DNA of 64,000 nt from Agapanthus africanus. Its lineage: Eukaryota > Streptophyta > Magnoliopsida > Asparagales > Amaryllidaceae. Positions 1 through 12,165 of this stretch are shown here, in pieces; within the stretch, counting starts at the first letter, position 1; the number at the start of each line of letters is the position of its first letter. The notes under the pieces were generated by a model that was not told the origin of the DNA, searched no databases, and saw nothing but the letters and a program-made list of their open reading frames with translations. The stretch is taken from assembly GCA_030015575.1 (NCBI GenBank), contig CM057347.1, positions 408,984,248 to 409,048,247 of the forward strand. The letters run 5' to 3'. Position numbers and translations under genes: made by a program.

Positions 1-631
1 ACAAATATATGACGGCTCCAGAGCAAACATACATCTAAACTTTACTGGGTTTTGATTTCAATAAAATCAAGGAGCATAAAAAGAACACTGATAAATTAGG
101 TATTTCCTACATTTGATTATGCAAAAGATAGAAAACTTTTTCTTTGTATAAATTCCTTTCCTTGTCAAAACACACTATAAACAGAGTACATAACCTTAGA
201 AACGACAAGAAAAGGCTAAAAGTTATCTAGTGTTTTCTCTTATCTCTCTCCTGCTCTTATAATTAAAATACTCAACGCTTTTGTCTTCAAAACTGCCTGC
301 CACTCCAACAAGGTTTCAAGGAAACTCATCGGTTTCAGAGGCTTTGATGTATCCAAGGAGAAAGATTTGCCTCTAGCCCATTAGTGAACTCGTATTGAGT
401 GGGGTGGGGGTGGGGTACACTTTCCTAAGGAAAGTGATACCAGGCCTCAGAAAATCATCATGTTCTTATTGGTTTTGAAATTCTTCGCTTGTATGTTTGT
501 GCAAGTAAACATTATTGTATCTCCAACAAGTTTGCTATTAAGGAAAAAGAAAGATAGATCTGTATTTAAGTTTCATCATCCAAAATTATGGAGAAACCGA
601 TAGCAATGTCAACCAAAGGATTAAGACTGGT
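1..631. other. Non-coding stretch, no gene seen
   Basis: AT-rich sequence with no open frame resembling a known protein. The expected 3'-terminal exons of the minus-strand ACR pseudogene (the final ACT repeats) should lie somewhere below position 2351, but I could not recognise them here. Confidence 0.4.
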
Positions 632-1636
632 TGGTTGAAATGAAGGCGTGCAACGGGGATTTTATACGATCGTAATTTTCCGTTAAGGTTGAAGGAGAAA
701 TTTTATCAAAACGCTAGGCCTGACTTATTATATGATACGGAGTGTTGGGCTCCTTAAAAACATTGTGCACAGACGATGAAGGTAGAGGAGATGTGCATGC
801 TTTGTTGGATGTGTGGTAACACTCCGAGGCGGACGCAGGAATTTTCACCATAGGGCTACCAAACAAAGCAAGCTTACGTCAAGAAATTAATAATAAATAT
901 TGTATAAAATCGTTGGATAATTTGTAAAGTAGTAACAAGAGATCAAGTCAATTATAACATAGGGGGGAAATATCAATATGAAGATGAAGTCCAATGAAAT
1001 TCAGTCTTCTTAATAAAATCCAAAATAATTCAAAAAGTAATCGTGAGTAGTGAGAATTGAACCAAAAGTCCTTTTCTTGGGAAACAAAATGCATTACCAA
1101 TTGATCAAAAGACTTATATTCTCTTGTTTAAGCCATAAATATATACAACACATGTCCAAAATATCCCAACTCATATTTACAATCGATATTCATCTCTTTT
1201 TTTCAAAATTTCAGCAGGGGCATGTGCCCCCCTCGGGCCTTACTAGATCCGCCCCATGAAACAATAGAAAAGATAGGCGCGAAATGAGGATATTCGTGCA
1301 AACCTTGATGGAGCACATGTAGATTAGAAGATGCGAGAAAACCGCCTAAGATGATTTGATCATGTGCGATACAGACCTATGAAAGCACTGGTTCGACGAA
1401 TGGATATTGTTGATTTAGGCCAAGTCAAAAGGACGAAAGGGAGACTGGAGAAAACGTGGATGGGGGCTATACGAAAAGATATGGAGTTGTGGTGAAAGTA
1501 TATTGTTCGATAGGAGTGAGTAAAGGCGGAGGATCTATGTGCTCGACCAGGCGTGATTCTCATGTTGGTTCATGTAGCCTACCCCATATGCTTGGGATAA
1601 AGGCTCAGTTGTTGTTGCTGCTGCTGCTGTTGTAAA
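632..1636 (+). mobile_element. Degenerate non-LTR retrotransposon (LINE) 3' end
   Basis: Two blocks translate to the C-terminal part of a plant LINE reverse-transcriptase polyprotein. Block one (632 to about 822) contains RRATG, LYDRNFPLRLKEKFYQ, DTECW and EMCMLCWMCG, the usual order in this family. Block two (about 1262 to 1500) contains NRLRWFDHV and RTKGRLEKTW followed by DMELW, the conserved basic tail. The remnant ends with the TTG/CTG-rich triplet run (about 1609-1634) typical of plant LINE 3' tails. Stops and frame changes show it is dead. The two blocks are separated by a 430-bp insertion listed separately. Confidence 0.8.
826..1256. mobile_element. Probable non-autonomous DNA element inserted in the LINE
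   Basis: About 430 bp interrupts the LINE reading frame. Its left edge has GGCGGACGCAGGA (828-840) and its right edge has the complementary TAGATCCGCCC (1244-1254), giving short inverted termini. No clear target duplication was found, so the ends are approximate. There is no coding capacity. Confidence 0.45.
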
Positions 1637-2350
1637 GATAGGTCTGTATTGTATAAGTACTAGCTTGGCAAGCTCAAGTCTGAAGCTAATATGTATGTAA
1701 GAGTACAAAAGTATTTTCTGAAATCCAAATGGCAATGCATTTAAAGTTGATTAATCAAGAAATTAAAGGCCCAAATATAGGAACATAAAAATGGGGGTCG
1801 ACCTGCAAAGGAGTGTTGGGATTTAAAAACTTTTGGCTCAACCCTTGACATAACTATGGAGTTGTGGTGCAATAGCAGGGACATTAAAGATTCCAAGCAT
1901 AATTAAGAATTCATGATTTGTACCAATTCTTAAGGGTGCAGGAGAAAAGATGCAAACACAACCAAAGTCTTGATAGCTTCTTCAAGGTTTCTTGGGTGGT
2001 TTGCATGTTATTACGTGAGTAGAAAGATAACTGGAGTCAAATTATGTCAAACTACCACATAAGAGGAAACAGGGTCCAAAGTGCAACCATAGGATGCACT
2101 CTACAGTGACACTGGAATGGTAATATTCAATTGGATGATACCTACTAATTAAAGTGATAAGATCTCTCTCTCATATTATAGATTGAATTCATTTTATGTC
2201 ACATCACTTTATTTAACATGCAACACCCAATTAGATATTGTGATACGATGCACCCTACAGTGCCACTTCATGCACCGATTTCTCACCACATGCACCCAAA
2301 ATTTTCTGCTTTCAGTTCATTATCTTAAAGTTTAAGGGTCAAGCTTGTAC
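1637..2350. other. Non-coding stretch downstream of ACR exon
   Basis: Between the LINE tail and the last recognisable ACR exon I see no coding sequence. It is either intron or 3' flank of the ACR pseudogene. The motif ACAGTG(C/A)CA with flanking CACCCTA occurs twice (about 2095-2115 and 2250-2270), but I cannot assign it to a known element. Confidence 0.35.
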
Positions 2351-4468
2351 CTGTATCGCATAGGGCCCATTAGATGAAACCGATGCATGAAACACGGCAA
2401 ACTGCATGTCTGTCAAAGTGCACACGATATCAAACAGCAGTTTCGGCCGATCCTTGCATTTCACGTTCACTACTGAGTACCCTTTATCCTCACAACGTTC
2501 AATCGTAATAATCGGTCTGAAAAGAACGGTGCTTTTCTCTACTTCTGCACTACCATTTTCATAGTCATTGTCAGAAAACATAAGCTGATGCAGCCTTCGA
2601 TCCACATGTGTCGAACCTATAGAAAATTAGTGTGGGCCCCTTTTGAATCATCTCCACGCGCTCGTAGTACATTTTTGAGACTTTGCTCAATCGTTGAAAG
2701 GCGATTTGGATCTTTCACCGCTCCAGATGTTGTGCTGTCATTTACATAGACGACACAAGCAACTCTTGTGTTGTGGATCCACATCTCAGCAGCAATTACA
2801 TTGCATTGTAGATTTCTGAGGACGGCGAAGATTTCAGAGAGAACGCCAGGTCAATCTGAGCCTTTGAGCTCAATAGCAGTGTAATCACCGATAGAGTGCA
2901 TTCCTACTGTCTTTGCCAGCCAAGCATCTTCTTTTTTTCCTACGATGTTGCTCTCTGGACCTAGACCCTGAAAATATTAAAAATCACAAGAAACATGAAG
3001 TTGAAAAATCACAATGTATTGAAAGGTTTTAGAACATAATGGTGTTTTAAACATAGGGACCAAATTAAATTTAAGATAGTGCATACCATTACCATTATAA
3101 AAGTAGTTTGTATAATGATCTTAGGGAAATATAACCTACATCATATTTTTTTTCTCAGTTTATTGCCTCAAATGTGTTTGCTAGTCTACAGCATGAACAA
3201 AAATATATAAACTATAAAAATTGATTAAAAAAATCATAACGTATATTCATTCTGGATACATTTATGAAGTCATCGGTTGTATGTTGGATCTATGTGCGAC
3301 CCACCCCCTCCACTAAATAAAAAGGCTTGCCTTGTCACAATTCTCATATTCTACCAAGTCTCCCACCCTTGAGAATCTGCATGCCTTTATCATGATAACA
3401 TCTCTCACACGGTTAAATTTTGTGCTATTTATCACGATAAAAGTTTTTTAAAAGGGTACTTGAACAAAATCATATTGTTTAAGCGTCCCTCTTCACACAT
3501 ATGCAGAGAGAGCATGAGGAGATAATGTATACAATGCCAGCTAAGAATAACAGAATTCAACATGAACAGGTTAGCAATAAGTATTACATTTGATTTTGTT
3601 TCAGATACTAGTCAGATCTTGTTGGCACAAGTCAGATGTAGTTAAGGTCGGCATATAGATCATGAGCATGGTTTTAAATCTCAGCCGATCCCATACGGAA
3701 ATGGCTGGTTTCAATCAAAAAAATGGCTATCCGGGTTCCGATCCGAGATTGATGCCAAAATTCTAATCCTCATTACTAGATTCACCAATTGATTATTTTG
3801 GTTTGGGGGGTGGGGGAGGGGGGTAGTATTAAGTTAGTCAATGCGTATGCAGGTTAATTACTGGGTACTAATGGGTCATCGGTTTATTTAACATCATCTA
3901 TTGCTGAAAATTTTCAAAAGAAATTTAAAGTTATATTTACAACATAAAAAAATCACTCCAAGACTGCGGATTCTGATCCCAAAAATAACCCTTTGAGACC
4001 GGTATTAACACCGAGACTTTAAACCTTTGATTGTGAGAGGGTCAAACTCTTCATCTTCTGTTTAATGGCTTCATATAATTTTGATTATCTGAAAATGTTT
4101 TTCATGATACCAACCAACCACTATCGTATAGGTTTCCCTTTCCAGGCAAGGCTATGGTTAATTAACTTACCTCACAAAAACCAATTTAGTGAAAAACAGT
4201 GAGGCTAACAGAAGCCCGCTGTGTTTAGATATTCTTCCATAATATATCCAAAAATACAATTATCATAAGAAATAGAAATCTGATAGCAGAATATCAAGTG
4301 GTGAGCGTTGGTACGGCATGAGAGCAGTAATAAGAAGGTTACAAGTTCAAGGCATGCAACCAACACATGAGGATAGGAGACCGACTATTTATTAAGGCAA
4401 GGGGTGGTTCTCGCATGGTATTTGTCATGAATAAAGATGCATATGCTTATCGATCAGCAGAACACAAG

Positions 4469-4843
4469 TTGTAGCATGGGTTCGGATATGGATACGATAC
4501 GATACGGATTCACGGATTCGAAATTTGCCAAACACCTAGGATTCAGGATACGTTTTTATATTAATTTTAAATTAACTAAATATGAATATATGTTAATGCA
4601 TACATATCAATATATAATAATATAAATAAATAATGGTATTATGTTAGATATTCAATACACTTTCAAACTTTGGAGTGCCTTAATTTTCGAGTGAAAGAGA
4701 AGATGTGCCGATTCGAGAGAGGTTTGTGAGACAATTCCAAGTCCGAGCGAATCCGAAAGAATCTGAGAGTTTCCAAGAGTTTCAGATTCCGATATACGAT
4801 TGGGGACGATTCGTGAGGCATTACAAGTATCCGTGCTACATAG
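4469..4843. mobile_element. hAT-like non-autonomous element (copy 1)
   Basis: This 375-bp segment lies in the intron between ACR exons 2967-2351 and 5023-4956. It begins GTAGCATGGGTTCGGATA (4471 onward) and ends CCGTGCTACATAG (4831-4843), so the termini are complementary around GTAGCACGG. The flanks AACACAAG (4461-4468) and AACACTAC (4844-4851) match at 6 of 8 positions, which fits an aged 8-bp target duplication. A related copy in the opposite orientation lies at 17149-17432. It contains GGATACGATAC-type internal repeats and no protein. Confidence 0.6.
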
Positions 4844-5560
4844 AACACTACAACATAAAATGTTCGCTAGTGAAAATAGTTTCATAGTTCTCAACAAATA
4901 ATATGAATACTACTTGCAGGTGTATGGTTAAGAAAATTGAGGAAGAAGACTGCACCTTCTCGATGTGTTCAATGGTCTTTCTATCTGTAAGCTTTCTTCC
5001 TTGCTGATCAGTCACATGGAACACTGCATTCAACCAAAGACAATGAAATACTTCATCAAGGTCCATCATGATCTCTAACCTTTTTAATCTATTGTTTTTA
5101 CCCAATTCGATTGCTCGGTGGCTCGTAAGGCTGGATCCTTAACCAACCCATGGGCTTGCATAGATCATATCCAATTTGGCTAAGTGTCGCTTGGACAAGG
5201 ATATATAGATTATACTAAAGTGATATTTATCCTTTTGCAGTCATGTAAATCGCTGTATATACTTAAAGTCGATTCAAAACATATGTAAAGCAATTTGATA
5301 TATCTGTTAAGTGTGAACAATTATAACCAGGGAGGATCCAACAAGGGAGAAATTTTGTTCTAAAAAAGGGGGGAAATACTAATATCAATTGGGAATGTTG
5401 TGATTTGAGAATTTAAGTTATATTAGTGTTCCCATCACTGTACCATCAAGATCTATGTAGCACAAATTTGGATACGGATATGGGATGTAGCATCAAGATC
5501 TATGTAGCACAAATTTGGATACGATACCAATTTGGATTCATGATTTTGCTAATATATATA

Positions 5561-5920
5561 GAAAGAGAGAATAATGGAGGAAAGAGACCATAGGAGTGAA
5601 TTTTCTTCAATAGATTCGAAAAAATATACCTTCCATCGTGTTTTCCGACGATCGGAATCCATCACCTTCATCGTTATCATCTAAGATGTGGGTACACCAA
5701 ATTTCATACGATTCTACAACTTTTGCACCATTGATTTAGCAATGTAAAAAGTTCTATTATCGGTAAACCGTTAATTTTGAACCCACTAATTCAACGGTAA
5801 AAAGGTTGTAGAATCACATGAAATTTGGTGTACCCACATCTTAGATGATAACGATGAAAATGATGGATGCCGATCGTCGGAAAAAACGATGGAGCTTGTA
5901 TTTTTTCGACGCCATAGGAG

Positions 5921-5923
<3 letters not shown>
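5561..5923. mobile_element. Long-hairpin MITE-like element A in ACR intron
   Basis: The arms at about 5600-5720 and 5804-5922 are near-perfect inverse complements: TTCCGACGATCGG at 5644 pairs with CCGATCGTCGG at 5870, and CATCTAAGATGTGGGTACAC pairs with its complement near 5828-5847. The whole element can fold into one hairpin with a loop of roughly 80 bp. It is related to element C (6710-7093) and abuts a TA microsatellite. Confidence 0.75.

Positions 5924-5972
<49 letters not shown>
5922..5972. repeat. (AT)n microsatellite
   Basis: About 25 uninterrupted AT dinucleotides directly at the right edge of hairpin element A. Confidence 0.95.
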
Positions 5973-5975
<3 letters not shown>

Positions 5976-6309
5976 AAAAAGCTAATTCACTCCCAAGCAT
6001 GACCAGCTTAGTTATACCATATAGATAATTACTCCATTTATCTTTCATTCATGAAGTATGGATAATTTTTATCATTTTGAAGGAAAGAGAAAGTAAACAA
6101 TCTTATAAAAATCCTATGAGATTTTCTCTCTCCTTGTATTAATCAATCGCTTTATTAATTACAAAATTCTCTACTTTTTCTTTCTTCTTGAAAATGACAA
6201 AAACTATCCATATTTTATAATGAATGAAAGGCAAATGAAGTAATTATCCAACAGGGCATAACCAAGCTAATTGCCTTGAGAGTAAATTAGCTTTACCTTA
6301 TATATAGAG

Positions 6310-6693
6310 AGGGGGATACGAGTTGGCGGCCTTTTTTTTTTTAAAAATGAGCCGCCGTCTCAAGACACACATACCCCCGTGTATTTCACCGATCCAAACC
6401 GGTCATCTTGATCTACGTATCATGAAATCCCTATGTACAGAAAATTTCGGGATTTAAAGATCTCTAACGTGTTCGTCAAACAGATAGAAAAATTATCGGT
6501 TTATCGGTACAGGAAAATTGCGGTTGTTTGATGAACGCGTTAAACATCTTTAAATCCTGAGATTTTATGTACATAAGGGTTTCATAATACGTAGATCAAA
6601 ATGACCGGTTTGAATCGATGAAATACACGGAAATATATGTGTTTTAGGACGACTGCTCATTTTTAAAAAGGGCTGCCGTTTCATATCCATTTT
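6310..6693. mobile_element. Long-hairpin MITE-like element B
   Basis: The left arm contains AAAAATGAGCCGCCGTCT, CCGTGTATTTCACCGATC and CCGGTCATCTTGATCTACG. The right arm (about 6560-6690) carries the diverged complement of each block in reverse order. The sequence is unrelated to element A but has the same single-hairpin architecture. It is non-coding and lies in the same ACR intron. Confidence 0.7.
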
Positions 6694-6709
6694 CAGATAT
6701 ATATAGAGA

Positions 6710-7090
6710 GTGAGAATAATGACGGAAAGAGGGCATATAAGGGAATTTCCTCCAATGGCGTCGAAAAGTGCACCCTCTACTATTTTTCCCGGCCATCGGC
6801 ACCCATCTCTTCATCTCTATCATCTAAGATGTGGATACACCAAATTTCATATGATTCTACAACATTTTCAATGTTGATTTAGAGGGTGCAAAATTTATGG
6901 TTTACTGACAATAAAACATTTTACATTGCTAATTCAATAGTGAAAAAGTAGTATAATCATATGAAATTATGTGTATCCACATCTTAGATGATAAAGATAA
7001 AGATGATAGATGTTGATCATCGAATAAAATGTTGGATAGATTTTTATTGATTCCGAAGGAGGAAATTCCCTCCTAGGGAATCTTTTCTCC

Positions 7091-7093
<3 letters not shown>
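6710..7093. mobile_element. Long-hairpin MITE-like element C
   Basis: Arms at about 6740-6865 and 6945-7075 pair through GGGAATTTCCTCC, CATCTAAGATGTGGATACAC and AAATTTCATATGATT. These inner arms match element A (CATCTAAGATGTGG, ACACCAAATTTCATA), so A and C belong to one family at different ages. Its right edge also abuts a TA microsatellite. Confidence 0.7.

Positions 7094-7147
<54 letters not shown>
7093..7147. repeat. (TA)n(GA)n compound microsatellite
   Basis: A TA run of about 30 bp passes directly into a GA run of about 24 bp at the right edge of hairpin element C. Confidence 0.95.
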
Positions 7148-7148
<1 letters not shown>

Positions 7149-7525
7149 ACAAAGTATAAAATGGCACGGTAAGAAATTTCCTACATTGACGGCTCAAGAA
7201 GTCAATTGTCCGTCATTTTTTTTGACAAGCTGCACCGACCACCTTGATCGTACATCCTTCGATATGTATACATCAATTTTCATGTGAATTGGATACCATT
7301 CATCCTTGCATCGTATGATTGCAAAATTAACAATTTTTGACAATTGAACATTTTATGATGCTAACTGGATAGGTAAAGAGTATCCAAAGAACATGAAAAT
7401 TGGTGTATCTTTAGGACATGTAGATTAACATGGTCGGTGCCAATCGCCCAATAAACTGATGGATGGTTGCCTTTTCAAACCGCCAATGTAGAATATTTCC
7501 TACCGTGCCACTTTATGAGGATGCG
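7149..7525. mobile_element. Long-hairpin MITE-like element D, plus partial copy
   Basis: The left end AATGGCACGGTAAGAAATTT and right end (ATTTCCTACCGTGCCACTTT, ending about 7514) are complementary. The inner blocks TGCACCGACCACCTTGATC and CATGGTCGGTGCC also pair. A truncated extra left arm follows at about 7546-7625 (AAAGTGGTACGGTAGAAAAT). All of this lies just upstream, in gene orientation, of the 5023-4956 exon. Confidence 0.7.
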
Positions 7526-7983
7526 GAGTCTATATGAGGATGTGAAGTATAAAGTGGTACGGTAGAAAATTTTGTACATTATTGGCTTGAAAAGTCAACT
7601 ATCCATTAGTTTTTTTTGACGACTTATTGCATGTGGTTTGCTCCTCTGATCAATATTTCTGTGTGTGCCTCTGATTATAACCATAGCCATGCATCATATT
7701 GAGAAATAAGAAACAATTAACTCACCATCCATAAACCAACTTCCATCAGGATGTAATGTAAGCCTTGGAGATTGTTAGATCGAGGTCGCTCAATACTTGC
7801 ACCACTTCCAACAGTATTCCTGGCTTGTTCATGCTGTCCACCTAACAAAAGATTATGTCAAACTATAAATAAGAGAGAGAGAGGGTGGCTCACTAAAATC
7901 AAGAGTTATAACTTTGCTTAATATAGGCTGGTGGTACCTTTACAAGCGTACAATCGGGACATGAACTATTGTCTATGCATACC

Positions 7984-9242
7984 CTGCAAGAACCAAGTTA
8001 CAATTTAATACCATTGCTTGAAATATTCTAGTGCTTATAGTTTTATAAATTAGCCTTGTTGATCGCAGCCTTCCTGCCTAATTAAATGTTATATACCAAT
8101 CAGATTGGAAATTCAGAAATGAACTACCACTTTGAAAATTCTCTCTCTCTCTCTCTCTCAGACCTTGGGGGATTGATTCGTTGGTTGAGGTTTTCATACT
8201 TCTGATCGAAGTAAGGCCACATGTTTTCCTTTTGCTATGCAATTCCTCTGCATGTCGCAATAATCACATTATAGAAAAAAGAAAAAAGTGGCTGGATTAC
8301 AATGTAGTGATGAATTAATTAGCCTTCATAAATCAAGCTGATCAGTGATGTACTAGATGGGCATGTATACCGCTCAGCGAAAATTCTATTATAACTATGT
8401 CAGGATATCCAACATCCAACAATACTCTATTTCGGTATCATATCAAGAAATTATCTACGCAATTACAGTCAGACGGCTATTTAATTTCAAAATTTATCAT
8501 CTTATCGAGTAAAATTGGAGTCATTTGAGAGTAGAAACAGTGTTCCCTTCTTATTCCCAAATGTTCGATTCACTCTTAGAATTTATCCTACTCATAATAT
8601 TCTCAAAATAATCAAGTTTCCTTTGCACATGAACTTATACTGAAAATTTCCCATACCTATCACCCAAGCAAACCCCGCACACTCAAAGATTCACTCAATC
8701 ATTACAACAGACATACTAATCTCAACTTTAGGTGTAAGCAAAATACTAAGGATTCACTCAGGCATTACAACAAACACAATAAGCTCAATCTTAGATGTAC
8801 CTCCTCACTGCAGTTCCCAACATCCACAGACCTTTGCTATATGATCAAGTAAAATAAACTATGTAAAGTCTCTTACAAAATCAAAACAAGCACACTTACC
8901 AAATCACATTTTTTTCATGGAGCAAAAGGGAAAGCTCATCATCATTGGAAACATTTTTAGCTTATTCATCCTATATAATGGATCCCTCAATAATAATTCA
9001 ACAGTAGGCATTAGACTATTTTTTTGTTTTTAAAATAAAGAGGTCAGCCACAAAGCACAATTGGGAAAAAGCTAAAAGGGAAGAGATAATCTGGAATTTT
9101 CAGGGCATCTCACAACAGGGACAGAGAAAAGGGAGGGTAAGCTGTAAAAAGTGGGCCAATTTGTTTTAAGGAAAAAAGGCCAAGATTCTTAATCAATCCA
9201 CAAGCTTAGCTCACCCAAAATATTCCCAAATGTTATACTCAA
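7984..9242. other. AT-rich stretch, no gene seen
   Basis: The missing first exon of the ACR pseudogene would be expected here or beyond, but no recognisable N-terminus was found. A CT run at 8140-8159 is the only simple feature. Confidence 0.4.
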
Positions 9243-9245
9243 ATT

Positions 9246-9412
9246 GAGAGATACTTTTCTGACACGGTGGAATCCATGCCGGCTATATGGATTATCATTG
9301 GATACCAGATAGATCATAGGATACGAGTATCTGGATAGTAGATAACATGGTCCATTTTATCTCCAATGGGCATCCATGCAGCCAACATGGATTCCACCGC
9401 ACCGACAGTAAA
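9246..9412. mobile_element. Short foldback (MITE-like) element
   Basis: ACGGTGGAATCCATG near the left edge (from about 9263) is complementary to CATGGATTCCACCGCAC near 9386-9402, with further imperfect pairing inward. This gives a hairpin of about 150 bp in otherwise unremarkable AT-rich DNA. Confidence 0.55.
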
Positions 9413-12004
9413 AATGTTACTCATACAAATCAGCCAAAAGAATAATAAACTTCTATTCTAAAGGAGTTTTCATGTGATAGAAATTTTGTGTAGTATCAAA
9501 CTGGGGAAGATGCTAGGGAAAGCACTAAAAGATGGACAATCTAAACTTCTTCCCATGGTACTTAACTATGAAGCAAAGCAAGGTTTTCTAAAGAGTTTTG
9601 TCCGCTTTTATAATAAGTTGCGGATCTGATATCAATTGGTCTATTTCAAATCGGTTCACTGTTTTTTAAGAGGGAGAACTCTCAAAAGAGAGTTCATTTT
9701 TGGGTTCTGGTAGACTGAATTAAAGGGGCTTTTAAAAAGAGAACATGGGCTTTCTTTTCTCCATTTTTTTGCTCTAACAAACACGTGATTGTAAAATTCT
9801 AATTAGCCTTTAATTTTTTTAAAATCTCTAAACATTTTAGATAAATGTTCATTTATTTTTCTATTTATTAGATTAATTGCCGGTAACAAGGCAAATAATA
9901 TTTAAATTACAAAGAAAGGAACTGTTAAAATAGAATAAATATAGATGGTTAAATAGCATACACAAATAACAAAAATTATAAGGTTTATATGTAAGGTTTT
10001 CTTTATTCACTTTTTGAGAAGAGAATTTTTTTTCCCATCCGGTTTGAGTTATAACAGTAAAGATTACATCCAAAAAACTTAAATCGATTAGTGGGATACC
10101 CATCTATATCTTATATTGATGTAACTCTCCTCACTTTCCCAATATAAAACTATTATTCCAATAAATATTCTCTCAAACCAACCTTTAAAGTTGGTATAGT
10201 GTCTCGGGAATACTAAGACCATGGCAATACATGTAGTAATTGAGACTCAAATCAAATGAGGCAAGCATGGGATTTTAAAAACATCCGCCTTTAAGATTTA
10301 AGATTTCTACCAATAAAAGGATGTTTGAAATGAGGAGAAATGTCAAAGAGTATAACGATATCTCTCTCGACATTAATCCATTTAAATATCATTGGACATG
10401 CATTTAAAATGATGACGGTTTTTGCGCCTTTCGTTTCAAAGAGCAAGGGACTTGTATTCATAATCAAATAAAGCCGGGACAAGCCATAAAACAAGTTTAA
10501 TTTCTACATATATTAATTCAAGTTTGACCCTCAGAGAGCTAGATTTGGAGAGGGAGAGAAAGAAAGAGACTTGTTAAATAAATAAGAGAGGAAAGATGCA
10601 AGAATCTAAAATTTATATGTGAGAGAGAGAGATGATATTATTATGGATGGATGGAATGAATTGAATTTTTATCTTTCGACGTCAAAAGCACTTGGCTAGT
10701 CGTTGCCCAACATCTTCGCAAAACAAAATAAAATTGCAAAAAATCTATTTCAAAGAAGTTGGCAACTGGGAAGACATAATCAACCTTGAAGATGGCCGTA
10801 TGATCAAATTGCAAAAAATATATTTCAAAGAAATTTATCCTGAAACGATTATCCAAATAGAGTCCTCCTCCTTACCGATGGTTGAAAAGGTAAATTGGAT
10901 TAATTTAATTGTCAATAAATATATATTGTTTGGAATAATGGATCCGTGTGCTAATGACAAACACTGAAATATTAGAAAAATTAAATTAATTGATTAACAT
11001 TGAAATTCATCAAAGTTTAATGAGGGATGACATACTATGAAGCTCAAATGGTCATGCTTCAACACATTCGAACGCCTATAAATAAACTGCATCTTAGCTA
11101 GATTGGAGGTCTTAGCGTACGCTCTCAAAATCTAGAGCTCTTTCTATCTATAATAGAAAACCTGGAGCCCTTTTCTTCTTCATTATCTTAATCCTCAAAG
11201 AATTTTTATTAAGAAAACTTGACGCTACTTTGGCTATTTTTGTCTTAAAGTGCCACATCATCTCAACAACAAAGGGATTCCTAGTTAAACTTGACCCCCC
11301 CAAAATATCTATCCTCGTAATAAGATAAAGATTTGTCACTATATTTGTGAGCGAAGTCATTAAGAAGACAAAGCCCATGTGAGCTAAGTTTTGATGATAG
11401 GACAATGCCTTAATAGTGCTTCCCTTTTGTGAGGCACTTGTACTCTAGACACCAATCATAATAAAGGGCCATTTGTACCCTAAAACACCTAAGGGGCACC
11501 TTCGATGGTTGGGAAAGTTTCAACGTGCATGAAAGCTTGCTGCCCCCGGGGGGAATAAAATCTCCCATGCTTGTATTAGGGTTGTGAACTTCTTTAGAGC
11601 TTAGAAGTCTGCCCAACTTTTCTAAACAATTTACTACGCAACAAAGAAGGGATGGACTCCTTACCTTTTAGTCATGTTGTATAGCAAGTTGTATAGAGAG
11701 AGTTATTTATGAACCCTTTTCTCAATTCTTTAATGCATCGGGTATTGGTAGCGGATCCAATGCTCGTTATTGGAATCGATTGCTTATCTTTTTAGAAGTT
11801 CGATCCTAAGCTATTGTTTTATAATATGTTTGATTTTGTTCACTAGTATTTTTTCTTTAAGTATTCTACTATCTTGCAGAAGTCACGTGTTCAAATAAAA
11901 ATTATGTTTAATTTTTTTAATTTGAATTCAAAAAAATATATTGAAGATTAAAACTTTGGTTAATTTGTTTTCAAAATAACTCATAATGAATCTAGTAGTT
12001 ATTT
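9413..12004. other. AT-rich intergenic stretch
   Basis: No gene recognised. Short open frames at 10692-10967 (plus; an internal duplication of KLQKIYFKE) and 11148-11616 (minus) have no family signature, and the bases around them are low-complexity. Confidence 0.4.
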
Positions 12005-12165
12005 AAGATCAATAGAAATGATTGTATAGTTATAACTGATTCCGTTGATGATTGTATTAATTAAATATCAGTAGAGATGATTGTATAGTTATAACTGATT
12101 CCGTTGATGTTTGTATTAATTAAATATCAGTAGAGGTGATTGTATAGTTATAACTGATTCATAAT
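12005..12165. repeat. 59-bp tandem repeat, about 2.7 copies
   Basis: The block ATGATTGTATAGTTATAACT recurs at 12018, 12077 and 12136, giving an exact period of 59 bp with only a few substitutions between units. It is non-coding. Confidence 0.9.

Larger units (their letters stand above)
2351..7983 (-). pseudogene. ACT-domain repeat (ACR-type) protein, disrupted
   Basis: Four exons of an ACR family gene are recognisable on the minus strand: 7983-7938 (CIDNSSCPDCTLVKV), 7841-7726 (DSMNKPGILLEVVQVL, start of an ACT domain), 5023-4956 (FHVTDQQGRKLTD) and 2967-2351 (ELKGSD then PGVLSEIFAVL, later DRRLHQLMF and DRPKLLFDIVCTLTD). All junctions have GT/AG borders. ACR proteins carry four ACT domains and are thought to sense amino acids; this copy shows about two and a half. 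Lesions: an extra base near 7752 shifts the frame at the end of exon 7841-7726, a TGA at 2853-2851 replaces the Arg of the conserved DRPG motif (a CGA-to-TGA change), and a frameshift with a TAG at 2619-2617 precedes GSTHVDRR. The first exon and the C-terminal exons were not found. It may be a decayed paralogue; assembly errors could explain the indels but less easily the CpG-type nonsense change. Confidence 0.8.

Noticed and set aside
10692-10967. A 91-residue gene with duplicated KLQKIYFKE
   Set aside because: The duplication reflects a short DNA repeat in AT-rich sequence; no family signature or gene context.
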